Shown here in pieces: positions 9,047-20,755 of a stretch of 64,000 nucleotides of DNA. The translations under genes and the position numbers were made by a program. The stretch lies in NCBI RefSeq assembly GCF_030209355.1, contig NZ_JARVSF010000010.1, forward strand, positions 44,182-108,181, written 5' to 3'. Each line of letters opens with the position of its first letter. Positions within the stretch are counted from its first letter, which is position 1. Source of the stretch: Pseudarthrobacter sp. fls2-241-R2A-127. Lineage in GTDB: Bacteria; Actinomycetota; Actinomycetes; Actinomycetales; Micrococcaceae. The notes beneath the pieces were generated by a model. It did not search any database, had not been told where the DNA came from, and saw nothing but the letters and a program-made list of their open reading frames with translations.

Positions 9047-10603
9047 TCAGGCGGGGACCAGCCGGCCGCCGTCGAGAGCCACGGTACGGTGCGCCACTGA
9101 TCGTGCGTAGCCCAGGTCATGGGTAACGAGCACGACGGCGGCACCTTCCGCGGCTGCCAGGCGGACGGTTGCGTCCAGCAGGGCCAGTCCGTCTCCGTCC
9201 AGCGCCACAGTGGGTTCATCCAGTGCCAGGACGGCGGGCTTGCGCGCCAGGACGGTGGCGAGGGCCAAAAGGCGCTGGGCTGACGCCGGCAGCTCGGCGG
9301 GGTGTTCCTGGGCAGCGTCCGCCAGCCCCACGGATGCCAGCGCCGCCGTGGCACGTTGGGCTGCCAGGGCCGGACCGACCAGGCGGGCAAGGCCAAAGCT
9401 GACCTCCCGCAGCGCGGACCGTTCGAAAAGTTGGTCCCGGGGCTGCTGGAACAGCAAGCCCACCGAGGCCGCCGTCCGCCCCACCGGTGCGCCCGAGATG
9501 TCGGCCCCCCGGACCAGCACGGACCCCGCGGTGGGGCGGAGCAGCCCGTTGAAATGCCGCAGGAGCGTTGATTTACCTGCACCGTTGGGCCCGGTGACGG
9601 CCACGATTTCGCCCGGATGGACGGCAAGGTCGGCGCCCCGAAGCACCAGCGGAGGGCCGCCCGGCTCCCCCGTGGGTCCGGCCTTCCGCAGCCGCCTGCG
9701 GGCTCCCGGCCCGGCCGGGTACGCGAAGTCGACACCCCGCAGCTGCAACGCCGGAATACCCGTCTGCGGCACCCCGGGCCGGGAAACGGCGACCGGGGCC
9801 GGCACGGGGGCGGGGCGACGGATGGCAGGCGGCAAGACCCCGGAGCCGGTCCCCATGGCGGCGGGCGGACCGCTGCCGGTGACAGTCCCCCCGGACAGCA
9901 CCACCCACGTGCCGGCCTCCAGCAGCAGTGGATCAATAGCCTGGCTGAGGATGACGACGGCGGTCCCGCGGGCCAGGAGGTCCCGCACCACGGCTGCGAG
10001 CCCGTCGGCGCCGGCCGCGTCAAGGGAGGCGAACGGCTCGTCCATGACCAGCACCGGGGGTCCGGTTATGATGGCGCAGCCGATCGCCAGCCGGCGGAGC
10101 TGGCCGCCCGAGAGCCTGGCAGGATCCTGTTCCAGTTGGTCGTGCAGGCCCAACAGCGCCGCGGTGCGCCCCACCGCGGCTTTCATGGCGGCACGTTCCA
10201 TCCCGGAGTTCTCCAGGCCGAACGCGAGTTCCTCAGCCACGGTGGACCGGACGGTGGACAGGACCGTCGCAGGGTCCTGTGGAACGAAGCCCACGTGCCG
10301 GCCCCACTGGGCGGGATCGATCCGGGGATCTGAAGGGCCGCCGTCGAACTCGAGCCGGGAGCCGGACAGCTCCAGGAAGCCGGCCAGTGCTCCGTGGCCC
10401 CCTGGCGGCAGCCAGGCCGCCAGGAGGCGCCCCAGGGTGGACTTGCCGCTGCCGGATGCACCCAAAATCGCGGTGAAGGAGCCCGCCGCGAAGGAAACGG
10501 TGACGTCGCGCAGGGCAGTTGTTTCGTCGTCGTGGAACGTAAAGGACCGGATACCGGCAGCAAGGACCGGGCGGTTGGCGCGAACGGCCTTACCGGCATC
10601 CAT
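9047..10603 (-). CDS. ECF transporter ATPase with two fused ABC domains
   Basis: This 518-residue cytoplasmic protein contains two complete ABC ATPase cassettes. The first has Walker A GASGSGKST (residues 48-56), signature LSGGQ and Walker B VLVMDEPF. The second has Walker A GPNGAGKST (Lys344) and Walker B VLALDEPT, but its signature region reads LPASAQR rather than LSGGQ, so one composite site may be degenerate. It would power vitamin or nucleoside uptake with the adjacent T and S subunits, replacing the usual separate EcfA and EcfA' as in YkoD. The ATG at 10603 lies 7 nt after the EcfT stop; an upstream GTG would overlap it. Confidence 0.9.
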   Translation of the reverse strand: MDAGKAVRANRPVLAAGIRSFTFHDDETTALRDVTVSFAAGSFTAILGASGSGKSTLGRLLAAWLPPGGHGALAGFLELSGSRLEFDGGPSDPRIDPAQWGRHVGFVPQDPATVLSTVRSTVAEELAFGLENSGMERAAMKAAVGRTAALLGLHDQLEQDPARLSGGQLRRLAIGCAIITGPPVLVMDEPFASLDAAGADGLAAVVRDLLARGTAVVILSQAIDPLLLEAGTWVVLSGGTVTGSGPPAAMGTGSGVLPPAIRRPAPVPAPVAVSRPGVPQTGIPALQLRGVDFAYPAGPGARRRLRKAGPTGEPGGPPLVLRGADLAVHPGEIVAVTGPNGAGKSTLLRHFNGLLRPTAGSVLVRGADISGAPVGRTAASVGLLFQQPRDQLFERSALREVSFGLARLVGPALAAQRATAALASVGLADAAQEHPAELPASAQRLLALATVLARKPAVLALDEPTVALDGDGLALLDATVRLAAAEGAAVVLVTHDLGYARSVAHRTVALDGGRLVPA

Positions 10604-10610
10604 CAGGCGC

Positions 10611-11399
10611 TCAGGCACTGGCACCTGCCTGGACCAGGCGCAGCACCAGGGCTGCCGCGGCAACAAGCACCAGAACGGCCCGGGCGGTTCGCTGCAGCCG
10701 CGAGTCGGGCACTTCCCGGTAGCTGGTCCTGGGTCCGGCGTTGCTGAGTCCGCGTGCTTCCAGGGCTGCGGAGCGGGTGCCGGCATCCTCCACCAGGGAC
10801 AGGACCAGGGGAACCGCCTGGAGCCGGAACGCAGCAACCCTGGACAAAAGGCCGCGCGTGACTACCAGCCCCCGCGACTCCTGGGCCTGGCGGATCCGCC
10901 GTGCCCGGGCACTGATGGCCGGAAGCAGGGTGAGGGTGGAGGCCAGCACGAAGGCGAACCGGCCCTGCACGCCGCGGGCGGACAACGCCGCCACGAGGTC
11001 AGGAACGCTGACGCTGAACGAGAAAACCAGCAAGGCCAGGACCACAGCGCCCAGCTGCAGGATCCGCCGACCGGCGAAGCCCAGGCCCTCCGCCGTGACC
11101 CGTCCCGGGCCCCATTCGGCCAGGACGGTGGTTCCCTCGGGAAAGAACAGCCCGTGCAGCATCACCAAGGACAGGCTCAATGGAACCAGGATTGCCGCGG
11201 CGGCAGCCACCACGCGGCGGGCGGTGCCCCCTGCCGCCGAGAGCCCCAGGGAGGCGGCAAGCACGGTGAGTGAAAGCGGCCAGCTGCCGGCCGCCGTCGT
11301 AATGACCGCTGTACTCCCGGCAGCAGCAAGCAAGGTCAGCGGATTCAGGCGCCCTGGCCTGTCCGGCCCGGCGGCCGTGCGTGGGGAGGATGCGGTCAC
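10611..11399 (-). CDS. ECF transporter transmembrane (T) component
   Basis: The 262-residue integral membrane protein is the energy-coupling T subunit. After a short Pro/Arg-rich N-terminus there are hydrophobic helices, and a cytoplasmic coupling region carries ARRIRQAQESRG, which matches the Arg-rich coupling motif contacting the ATPases. A second such stretch is TRSAALEARGLS. The GTG start at 11399 is 7 bp from the S-component stop and the stop is 7 bp from the ATPase start, giving a tight S-T-A operon. Confidence 0.88.
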   Translation of the reverse strand: MTASSPRTAAGPDRPGRLNPLTLLAAAGSTAVITTAAGSWPLSLTVLAASLGLSAAGGTARRVVAAAAAILVPLSLSLVMLHGLFFPEGTTVLAEWGPGRVTAEGLGFAGRRILQLGAVVLALLVFSFSVSVPDLVAALSARGVQGRFAFVLASTLTLLPAISARARRIRQAQESRGLVVTRGLLSRVAAFRLQAVPLVLSLVEDAGTRSAALEARGLSNAGPRTSYREVPDSRLQRTARAVLVLVAAAALVLRLVQAGASA

Positions 11400-11406
11400 G
11401 GCGTGG

Positions 11407-12258
11407 TCAGTTGTCCCGGGCAGCGCCCTGCGCCGGTGCCTCAGTGGTCGCGGCCGGGGCCTTGCCTGCCAGGACCCGGTGGCGGCGCAGGAACGGGAAC
11501 TGCTGCCGTGCCCTGCGCGGCAGGGCGTAGACGAGGATGGCCACGATGGTGAACACGATGGCCTTGTCCATGGGGTCGGAGATCAGTGCCTGCTTGGTGA
11601 TGGCCGCCAGGAGGGTGTCGCCCATGGCACGGAAGGCGCTGACGATCGCGCCTGTGGCCACTCCCGAGGTTCCGCCGAAGACGAACGCCGCCACCGGGGC
11701 GGACACCACGCCGGCGATGATGCCGGTGACGAAACCGGCCACCGGGGCGAGGTAGAAACGGCGGAAGAGGCCGTAGCGGGCGGCCAGCCCGGCAAGGCAG
11801 CCGATGAGCGCTGCGCCGGCCGCGAAAGGCAGCACGGTGGGGTTGAAGAAGGACCAGACGATGCTGCTGAGTGCGCCGGTGGCAGCGCCGGCGGCAGGAC
11901 CTGCCAGCACGGCGATCAGCACGGTACCGATGGCGTCGAGGTAGAAGGGCACCAGGGTGCTGCCAACAAACTGGCCCAGCACGATGTTCAGGACCAGCGC
12001 CACCGGTATCAGCACCAGCGTGGACGCGGGCAGTGTGGGCAGGACGGCCACGATCAACAGGACGGCCCCTGCCAGGAAACCGGAGAGCGCGATTAGGGCC
12101 GAGGCACTCCCCGGACCCCCGGTGATGTCGGACGGCTGGTTCAGGACCAGGTAGACGTAGGTGGCGGCGATGGCCAGGGCGCCGAGGATCTCCAGCAGCC
12201 GGCGGCGGCGGGCCGCCGGGCGTTCCTGGGACGGAAGCGTCAGGGAGGGCGATGACAT
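11407..12258 (-). CDS. ECF transporter substrate-binding (S) component
   Basis: This 283-residue membrane protein has about six hydrophobic segments and an Arg-rich N-terminal tail. The segment LVPFYLDAIGTVLIAVLAGP and Ala-rich helices are typical of S components, which bind the substrate in the membrane. The substrate is not readable from sequence. The next gene upstream on the same strand is a nucleoside hydrolase, so a nucleoside, nucleobase or ribosylated pyrimidine is a reasonable guess. A long structured leader precedes it and might sense that ligand. Confidence 0.82.
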   Translation of the reverse strand: MSSPSLTLPSQERPAARRRRLLEILGALAIAATYVYLVLNQPSDITGGPGSASALIALSGFLAGAVLLIVAVLPTLPASTLVLIPVALVLNIVLGQFVGSTLVPFYLDAIGTVLIAVLAGPAAGAATGALSSIVWSFFNPTVLPFAAGAALIGCLAGLAARYGLFRRFYLAPVAGFVTGIIAGVVSAPVAAFVFGGTSGVATGAIVSAFRAMGDTLLAAITKQALISDPMDKAIVFTIVAILVYALPRRARQQFPFLRRHRVLAGKAPAATTEAPAQGAARDN

Positions 12259-12379
12259 GGGGAATGTTTCCTTCGGGTGCGGGCAGTGGCCCGGCAGAAC
12301 CGGGCTTGGGTGGAGCTGCCTATGTCACCTCGGCAGCAGCCGGCGGCAACTGCGCCGGGCCGGTCCGTGGCCCATTCTA
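12259..12379 (-). promoter_or_regulatory. Promoter and structured leader of the ECF operon
   Basis: A -10-like TAGAAT lies at 12379-12374, predicting a leader of roughly 108 nt. It contains three successive inverted repeats: CCGGCG (12340-12345) with CGCCGG (12353-12358), GCTGCC (12315-12320) with GGCAGC (12332-12337), and GCCCGG (12289-12294) with CCGGGC (12300-12305), the last close to the ribosome-binding region. I could not match it to the TPP or cobalamin consensus. It may be an undescribed riboswitch or attenuator, or simply GC-rich folding. Confidence 0.4.
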
Positions 12380-12454
12380 CCGGGCATTTCCGGGCCGGAG
12401 TCCGGCGGTAGTCCGGTAATCCGGCGTGCCCCGCGAGGACCGCGCCGGGGCGGC

Positions 12455-13477
12455 CTAACCCACCCGCCAGGCCAGGCCGCCGACGGCTGACACCAGTTCC
12501 CGGAACGCCTGCCCGGGGTTGTTGCCGGAAACAATCCTGGCGTTGGGCGGCGCGCCCCACAGTCCTCGGTAATCGGCCACGGTGGTTCCCATCAGCAACG
12601 CAGAATCGGTCTCGACGTCCACTGTGGCGGGGCGGACGCTGTACTCGAGCGTGCCCGCGGCAACCCCGGCGGCGAAGAAATCATGGACGTGCGCCAGGTA
12701 GCCCTGGTCGTACAGCCGGTGGAACTCGAAGTAGAACCGCAAGGCGTCGGAGAGATGGCGGATGAGGGTGTTGCCGGACGTACTGCGCAGGCCCTCGGGC
12801 TGCTCCGGCAGGACCAGTTCCGGCGCCGCACCGGCCGCCTCGGCGAGCTGCCGGACGTGTTCCGGGCGTAACTCCATCCGCTCGGTGGTGTCCAGCGAAC
12901 AGACGATCGGCAGCTTCGCCAGCGGTCTGCCGCGGTACGCCGCGTACACCTCCTTGGCCGCGTGCGGGTCCACGTGGGTGTTCCACTCAGCCGTCGGGGT
13001 GGTGTTCCCCTGGTGGTAGAAGCTCCCGCCCATGATCACCACTCCGGCCAGGAGGTCAGGCAGGTCGGGCTCCTGGCGGAGGGCCAGGGCGAAATTGGTC
13101 AGCGGTGCGGTGATGAGGGCGGTGAGCTCCCCCGGCCTGGCGCGGGCGTGTTCCACCCACAGGTCGACGGCGTTCCGCGCCGACACCCGCCCGGCCGGCT
13201 CGGGCAGCACAGCGTGGCCAATCCCCTGCGGACCGTGGGTTTCGGGTGTGGTGGTAAGCGGAATGGACAGCGGCCCGTGCGCCCCGATGGCCACTTCGAC
13301 GCCCGGCCGGCCGCAGAGTTCCAGCAATGCCAGGGTATTGCGGGCCACCTGCCCGGCGTCCACGTTTCCGGGCGTTGCGGTGACGCACACGAATTCCGTC
13401 TCCGGCAGCGCGGCGAGGTAGGCCAGCGCCAGGGCGTCGTCAATGCCGGTATCGACGTCCAGCAGGTAGGAGGTCAC
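12455..13477 (-). CDS. Nucleoside hydrolase (IUNH family)
   Basis: The 340-residue enzyme should hydrolyse the N-glycosidic bond of ribonucleosides to base plus ribose. The calcium-binding N-terminal signature is DVDTGIDDA (residues 7-15; family form DTDPGIDDA). MGGSFYHQGNTTPTAEWN is the second conserved Asn-containing segment. The GTG start at 13477 follows GGGAAG by about 10 nt. It lies 38 bp after the aldo/keto reductase gene and about 200 bp before the ECF importer, suggesting a nucleoside salvage role for both. Confidence 0.88.
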   Translation of the reverse strand: MTSYLLDVDTGIDDALALAYLAALPETEFVCVTATPGNVDAGQVARNTLALLELCGRPGVEVAIGAHGPLSIPLTTTPETHGPQGIGHAVLPEPAGRVSARNAVDLWVEHARARPGELTALITAPLTNFALALRQEPDLPDLLAGVVIMGGSFYHQGNTTPTAEWNTHVDPHAAKEVYAAYRGRPLAKLPIVCSLDTTERMELRPEHVRQLAEAAGAAPELVLPEQPEGLRSTSGNTLIRHLSDALRFYFEFHRLYDQGYLAHVHDFFAAGVAAGTLEYSVRPATVDVETDSALLMGTTVADYRGLWGAPPNARIVSGNNPGQAFRELVSAVGGLAWRVG

Positions 13478-13515
13478 AGTCGCGGTACTTCCCGTGCTCT
13501 GGGTTTTCCGCTGTC

Positions 13516-14493
13516 CTAGAAGAGGGCAACCTTGGGAACGGACGGGAAGATGGCGTCCAGCTCCGCAAGGTCTTCAGCCGACGGCTGCCAGTCGGCGGCC
13601 GAGGCGTTCTGCCGGACCTGCTCCGGTTTAGTGGCGCCCGCGATGACGCTGGCCACGGATGGCTGCGCGGCAAGCCAGGAGAAGGCAACCTCCACTTCGG
13701 TGAGGCCGCGTTCCTTGGCGAACCTGCTGAACCGGCCCAGCTGGTCCCAGTCGGCGTCCGCCACCATGTTGGTCCGCGTGTGGCTGAGGCGCGAACCGTC
13801 CGGCGCGTGGCCGGGCGCATACTTGCCCGTCAGCAGCCCGTTGGCCAGCGGGAAGTAGGGCAGGACGCCCAAGCCGAGGGCTTCGGCGGCCGGGGTGACT
13901 TCCTGCTCCGCCCGGCGGTCCAGGAGGTTGTAGTGGTTCTGGGTGGAGACGAAGCGTGCGCCGCCGAGTTCGCGGGCCACGTACTCGGCCTGGGCGATCT
14001 GCCAGCCGGCCCGGTTGGAATGGCCGATGTACCGGACCTTGCCGCTGCGGACGAGGTCGTCCAGCGCGGCCAGGGTCTCGTCGATGGGTGTCAGCGGATC
14101 CGGGGTATGGAACTGGTAGAGGTCGATCCAGTCGGTACCGAGCCGGCGCAAGGACGCTTCGACGGACTGGATGATGTAGCGGCGGGAGCCACGGTCACCG
14201 AAGTCGGGGCCGTTGGCTCCTTGGGTGTCCATCCCAAACTTGGTGGCCACCACGGCCTGGTCCCGCCGGCTTCCGAGTGCCTTGCCCAGCATGGTCTCGC
14301 TCAGTCCCGGTTCGCGGCCGTAGTTGTCCGCAACGTCGAACAGCGTGATCCCGGCCTCCAGGGCTGCGGATACAACGGCGTCCGTGCCTTGCTGCGACTC
14401 AGTGGCGGTGTTGGCCCGGCCAAGGTTGTTGCATCCGAGGCCTACCGTGGAGACGGTGAGGCCTGATTTTCCAACGCGGCGGTAATTGGTCAC
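13516..14493 (-). CDS. Aldo/keto reductase
   Basis: The 325-residue TIM-barrel oxidoreductase carries the full catalytic tetrad: Asp53 and Tyr58 in FDVADNYG, Lys85 in ATKFG and His129 in YQFHTPDP. It should reduce aldehydes or ketones with NADPH; the closest general type is the Kv-beta/YghZ-like family. The GTG start at 14493 has AGGAG about 7 nt upstream, and that ribosome-binding site overlaps the stop codon of the preceding gene, so the two are co-transcribed. Confidence 0.9.
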   Translation of the reverse strand: MTNYRRVGKSGLTVSTVGLGCNNLGRANTATESQQGTDAVVSAALEAGITLFDVADNYGREPGLSETMLGKALGSRRDQAVVATKFGMDTQGANGPDFGDRGSRRYIIQSVEASLRRLGTDWIDLYQFHTPDPLTPIDETLAALDDLVRSGKVRYIGHSNRAGWQIAQAEYVARELGGARFVSTQNHYNLLDRRAEQEVTPAAEALGLGVLPYFPLANGLLTGKYAPGHAPDGSRLSHTRTNMVADADWDQLGRFSRFAKERGLTEVEVAFSWLAAQPSVASVIAGATKPEQVRQNASAADWQPSAEDLAELDAIFPSVPKVALF

Positions 14494-14502
14494 GGACGAC
14501 TC

Positions 14503-15063
14503 CTAGAGGCTGAAGCTGTTGGCTGGCTTGGCTGAGTGCTTGAGTTTGAAATGCCCGGGTTCGCTGTACGGGGCCGCACCAATGCTGAGCTTGGTGAAGT
14601 CCAGGTCCTCGCCCCGGGCGCACACCTTGATGGCGTTGACGGCCTTGTTCACGTCCGGGCAGAGGCAGTAGATGTTCAGTTTGTAATCCGTGAACTCGGA
14701 CCGCTCCACCGTTCCGAGTCCGCGCCAGGCAAGGTGGCTGATGAGGGCGTCCTTGGCTTTCTGCTCCAGGTAGCGGTCCCGTTCCGTGCCTTCCCTGGTC
14801 TTGAGGGCGAACTGCGCCACTACCCAGGACTGCTCCTCGTTGGGGATTTCGGCGTAGCCGTCCTCCTGGCACTGGGCTGCGAAAGCATCCAGCAGGCTGT
14901 CGGCACCATCTGCATCGGGGACGTCGGTTTCCTCCGTTTTGCTCTGGTGCCCCACGGCGCCGAAATTCATGACGAACTGGGAGTACTCCTCGTCGAACCA
15001 GGCTTCCCGGAAGTGGAGGATTCCCTCGTCGTCGCGCTTGTAGACCCTGACTATGCCGCTCAT
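14503..15063 (-). CDS. Conserved hypothetical protein, 186 aa
   Basis: I do not recognise the family. The protein is soluble, acidic and begins [14 protein letters not shown]; it has three central to C-terminal cysteines (YCLCPD and KVCARG), and the middle part has ERDRYLEQKAKDAL. The ATG at 15063 overlaps the DUF402 stop (ATGA), so it is translationally coupled to DUF402 and thus to dxs. An in-frame ATG at 15084 would add seven residues and overlap the DUF402 gene further. Its position suggests a small conserved operon dxs-DUF402-186aa. Confidence 0.75.
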   Translation of the reverse strand: MSGIVRVYKRDDEGILHFREAWFDEEYSQFVMNFGAVGHQSKTEETDVPDADGADSLLDAFAAQCQEDGYAEIPNEEQSWVVAQFALKTREGTERDRYLEQKAKDALISHLAWRGLGTVERSEFTDYKLNIYCLCPDVNKAVNAIKVCARGEDLDFTKLSIGAAPYSEPGHFKLKHSAKPANSFSL

Positions 15064-15677
15064 ATGCGTCCCTTTGTAAACCATTCAACGTCGGTACCGT
15101 CGAAAGGCGCCTGCTGCGCCTTCACGGCATGGAAAAGCACATCCGCGGCCGACTGGATGTCCTCGATCAGCCGCTGCGGGTAGCGCATGGACACGCTGTG
15201 TTCCGCGAATTCGTCCTGGTCGTCGATGAAGACACCCCGTGATTCGGTGCGGATCACGTCCAGGTCCATGTCGATCACATGGAACTCGGTCACGGCAGGC
15301 CTGATGTCGGTCCATTCGTGGCCCACTGCGAGGTCGATGTAGAGCTGCACACCGGCGGGATGGGCGGAATCGTAGAAGGTGGCCACCCAGTCGCCGTGGC
15401 GCGGTACCAGGAGCACCGCGTCAGAGCGTGTGTAGAACGCTGCGCCGGGGCGCGAGCAGAACTCGTTGGTGCCCTGGAAGATCCACCATCCGTGCTGGTC
15501 TTCACCGAGATACCGCCCTGGCACCACCCAATGTGCCTTGCCGTTCCATTTCCGGTTCCGGGATACCACCAGCTGGCCCGGCTTAAGGTTGCCCGGGACC
15601 CGCGTGGTGGTGGTGTGCACAACGGGCCCCGACTCCCCCACGGCGCCCGGGTATTTCAGTGCGTCTTCGTCCCTCAC
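15060..15677 (-). CDS. DUF402 domain-containing protein (FomD/nucleotide phosphatase-like)
   Basis: This 205-residue protein matches the DUF402 fold: [16 protein letters not shown], then [12 protein letters not shown] and [10 protein letters not shown], with carboxylates that bind metal in the family. Characterised members (FomD, Sa1684) hydrolyse nucleotide or nucleoside diphosphate derivatives. The start is the GTG at 15677, overlapping the dxs stop by 4 nt (GTGA). The longer in-frame reading into dxs is an antisense artefact. Co-translation with dxs raises the idea of a house-cleaning role near isoprenoid or thiamine nucleotides, but that is inference. Confidence 0.8.
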   Translation of the reverse strand: MRDEDALKYPGAVGESGPVVHTTTTRVPGNLKPGQLVVSRNRKWNGKAHWVVPGRYLGEDQHGWWIFQGTNEFCSRPGAAFYTRSDAVLLVPRHGDWVATFYDSAHPAGVQLYIDLAVGHEWTDIRPAVTEFHVIDMDLDVIRTESRGVFIDDQDEFAEHSVSMRYPQRLIEDIQSAADVLFHAVKAQQAPFDGTDVEWFTKGRI

Positions 15678-17647
15678 AGGATCGGGAGGCTGCCAGTGGT
15701 GGGGTGCTGCTGCCCGGGCAGGGGACGCGCGAACGGTACCTTTGTGCCCAAAACCTGTGCGACGACGTCGTGCGTTATCTGCTGGGCGGTGAGTCCCACG
15801 CGCTCCAGGACCTGGGCGCGGGTGCCGTGGTCGAGGAACTCGACGGGCAGGCCCACCTCGTTCAGTGCGGTATCCACACCGGCTGCCCGCATTTCCTGGC
15901 GGATGCGCGGGCCGACGCCGCCGGCCCTGACGCCGTCCTCGATGCAGATCACCAGCCGGTGGTGCGAGGCCAGCGCAATGATCGAACGGCTGACCGGGAG
16001 CACCCAGCGTGGATCCACTACCGTGCTGCTGATGCCCTGTGCGCCAAGCCGGTTGGCGACGTCGAGGGCGAGCTCGGACATGGCACCGACGCTGACGATC
16101 AGGACGTCGTTCTCGGTGGAGCCGGAGGGGCGGCGTGCCAGGATGTCCACGCCGTCGCTGAGCCGTTCCAGGGCTTCCACCTCGGGACCCACCGATCCTT
16201 TGGAGAAGCGGACCACACTGGGCGCGTCGCCGATGGCCACCGCTTCCCGAAGTTCCTCCCGCAGGCGGGTGGCGTCGCGGGGTGCGGCGAGGTGGAGGCC
16301 GGGAACGATCTGGACCATGGCCATGTCCCACATGCCGTGGTGGCTGGGGCCGTCCGGGCCGGTGACACCGGCCCGGTCCAGCACGATGGTGACGCCGGCC
16401 TTATGGAGGGCGACGTCCATCAGCAACTGGTCGAAGGCCCGGTTCAGGAAGGTGGCGTAGACGGCGACGACGGGGTGGAGCCCGCCAAAAGCCATGCCGG
16501 CAGCAGCGGTAAGGGCGTGCTGCTCGGCGATGCCGACGTCGATGACGCGCTTCGGGTGCTTGGCGGCAAACTTGTGCAGGCCCACCGGGATCAGCATGGC
16601 TCCGGTGATGCCGACGATGTCCTCGCGTTCGTCGGCGATGGCGGCGATCTCGTCGGCGAAGACCGAGGTCCAGGACTGTGCGCCGCCGGTGCCCGTTGGT
16701 TCGCCGGTTTCGGGATCGATGATGCCTACCGCGTGGAACTGGTCCGCTTCATGGGCGCGGGCAGGGGCGTACCCATGCCCCTTTTCGGTCATGGCGTGGA
16801 CGATCACGGGGCCGCCGTAGTTCCTGGCGGTGGAGAGCGCATGCTCCATGGCCTGGAGGTTGTGGCCGTCCACGGGGCCGATGTACTTCATGCCGAGGTC
16901 CTCGAACATGCCTTGCGGGGCCCACCAGTCCTTGATGCCTTTTTTCATGGCGTGCAGGCTCTTGTAGGTGAACTGTCCGGCGGGGCCGCCGTTTTGGAGC
17001 TTCTTCTTCCACCAGTCCAGTGCGCCTTCATAGGCGGGTGCGGCGCGGAAGGAGTCGATGGTGGGGCGCAGGGACGCGAGGTAGTCGGCGAAGCCGCCCA
17101 CGGTGGGGGCGTAGGAACGGCCGTTGTCGTTGACGACGATGACCACGCGGCGTTTCTTGTCTGCTGCGATGTTGTTGATGGCTTCCCAGGCCATGCCGCC
17201 GGTCAGGGCGCCGTCGCCCACGATGGCCACCACGTGCCGGTCGCCTTCGCCGGTGAGCTGGCGGGCCCGGGAGATGCCGTCCGCCCAGGACAGGGAGGAG
17301 GACGCGTGCGAGCTTTCCACGATGTCGTGTTCGGACTCCGCGCGTGAAGGGTAGCCGGAGAGGCCGCCTTCCTGCCTGAGTGTACTGAAGTCCTGGCGCC
17401 CGGTGAGGAGCTTATGGACGTAGGACTGGTGGCCCGTGTCGAAGACGATGCTGTCGCGGGGGGATTCGAAGATGCGGTGTACGGCCAGCGTCAGTTCCAC
17501 GACGCCAAGGTTGGGTCCGAGGTGTCCGCCCGTCTGTGAGACGTTCGTGATCAGGAACTCCCTGATCTCCGAGGCCAGCTGCTCCAGCTGTTCCTCGGTC
17601 AACTCGTTCAGGTCCTGCGGATTCCGGATGGTGTCCAAGATTCCCAA
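15674..17647 (-). CDS. dxs: 1-deoxy-D-xylulose-5-phosphate synthase
   Basis: The 657-residue ThDP enzyme condenses pyruvate and glyceraldehyde-3-phosphate to DXP, the first step of the MEP isoprenoid pathway and a precursor of thiamine and pyridoxal. The cofactor motif GDGALTGG with downstream VVNDNG, the N-terminal GGHLGPNLG with FDTGHQSY, and the transketolase central domain are all present. I chose the TTG at 17647 because AAAGGAGG sits 5-7 nt upstream; the reading frame is open for 20 further codons. It heads an overlapping dxs-DUF402-unknown operon and lies 129 bp from acnA, separated by a strong terminator. Confidence 0.93.
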   Translation of the reverse strand: MGILDTIRNPQDLNELTEEQLEQLASEIREFLITNVSQTGGHLGPNLGVVELTLAVHRIFESPRDSIVFDTGHQSYVHKLLTGRQDFSTLRQEGGLSGYPSRAESEHDIVESSHASSSLSWADGISRARQLTGEGDRHVVAIVGDGALTGGMAWEAINNIAADKKRRVVIVVNDNGRSYAPTVGGFADYLASLRPTIDSFRAAPAYEGALDWWKKKLQNGGPAGQFTYKSLHAMKKGIKDWWAPQGMFEDLGMKYIGPVDGHNLQAMEHALSTARNYGGPVIVHAMTEKGHGYAPARAHEADQFHAVGIIDPETGEPTGTGGAQSWTSVFADEIAAIADEREDIVGITGAMLIPVGLHKFAAKHPKRVIDVGIAEQHALTAAAGMAFGGLHPVVAVYATFLNRAFDQLLMDVALHKAGVTIVLDRAGVTGPDGPSHHGMWDMAMVQIVPGLHLAAPRDATRLREELREAVAIGDAPSVVRFSKGSVGPEVEALERLSDGVDILARRPSGSTENDVLIVSVGAMSELALDVANRLGAQGISSTVVDPRWVLPVSRSIIALASHHRLVICIEDGVRAGGVGPRIRQEMRAAGVDTALNEVGLPVEFLDHGTRAQVLERVGLTAQQITHDVVAQVLGTKVPFARPLPGQQHPTTGSLPIL

Positions 17648-17709
17648 TGACCCCTCCTTTGGGTGGTAGACGTGCCGTTTAACTCTAACGCCTTGGCTTG
17701 GCTGCAAAG

Positions 17710-17748
17710 CCGAAGCCCCGGCTGGTCGGTGACCGGCCGGGGCTTCGG
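17710..17748. terminator. Strong terminator hairpin after acnA
   Basis: CCGAAGCCCCGGC (17710-17722) and GCCGGGGCTTCGG (17736-17748) form a perfect 13-bp stem with a 13-nt loop that itself contains GGTC/GACC. It lies 29 bp beyond the acnA stop and before dxs on the same strand. The U-tract is short, as is usual in high-GC actinobacteria. The symmetry means it could act in either direction. Confidence 0.75.
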
Positions 17749-17776
17749 GGTGGATGGTGACTGCTGTCAGGACCCG

Positions 17777-20590
<2,814 letters not shown>

Positions 20591-20646
20591 CGCAGGACTC
20601 CTCTCGCAACAGTTTCATCTTTGTCGCGCGGTTGACCGCCTGCTAG

Positions 20647-20660
20647 TTAGGATGCCCTAA
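20647..20660. promoter_or_regulatory. Candidate iron-regulator-like inverted repeat upstream of acnA
   Basis: TTAGG (20647-20651) and CCTAA (20656-20660) form a short inverted repeat about 57 bp before the acnA start. It resembles the outer arms of the DtxR/IdeR box (TTAGG...CCTAA), but the spacing is shorter than the 19-bp consensus and only about 60 percent of positions match, so this is a weak call. Confidence 0.25.
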
Positions 20661-20716
20661 GTAGTTCGAGGGCCCGAAAATTGCACACGGCCGGCCGAGA
20701 ATTCGGGCGCGACGTG

Positions 20717-20740
20717 GGACTACTACGGCCATCGTAGTCC
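20717..20740. repeat. Inverted repeat between the TRAM methyltransferase and acnA
   Basis: GGACTAC (20717-20723) and GTAGTCC (20734-20740) form a 7-bp inverted repeat with a 10-nt spacer, 16 bp beyond the methyltransferase stop. It could be a weak terminator for that gene or an operator for acnA; no T-tract follows on the minus strand. Confidence 0.35.
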
Positions 20741-20755
20741 AAAACAGCGGTGGCA

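Noticed and set aside
6772..10023. 1083-codon minus-strand frame across fadB and the ECF ATPase
   Set aside because: It runs through the complement of fadB and a wrong frame of the ABC ATPase; both real genes have clear motifs in their own frames.
12259..12366. Cobalamin riboswitch in the ECF leader
   Set aside because: A GCCACTG-like string occurs, but the remaining B12-box and the GGTGC/CCTGCC core could not be found, so the resemblance is too short.
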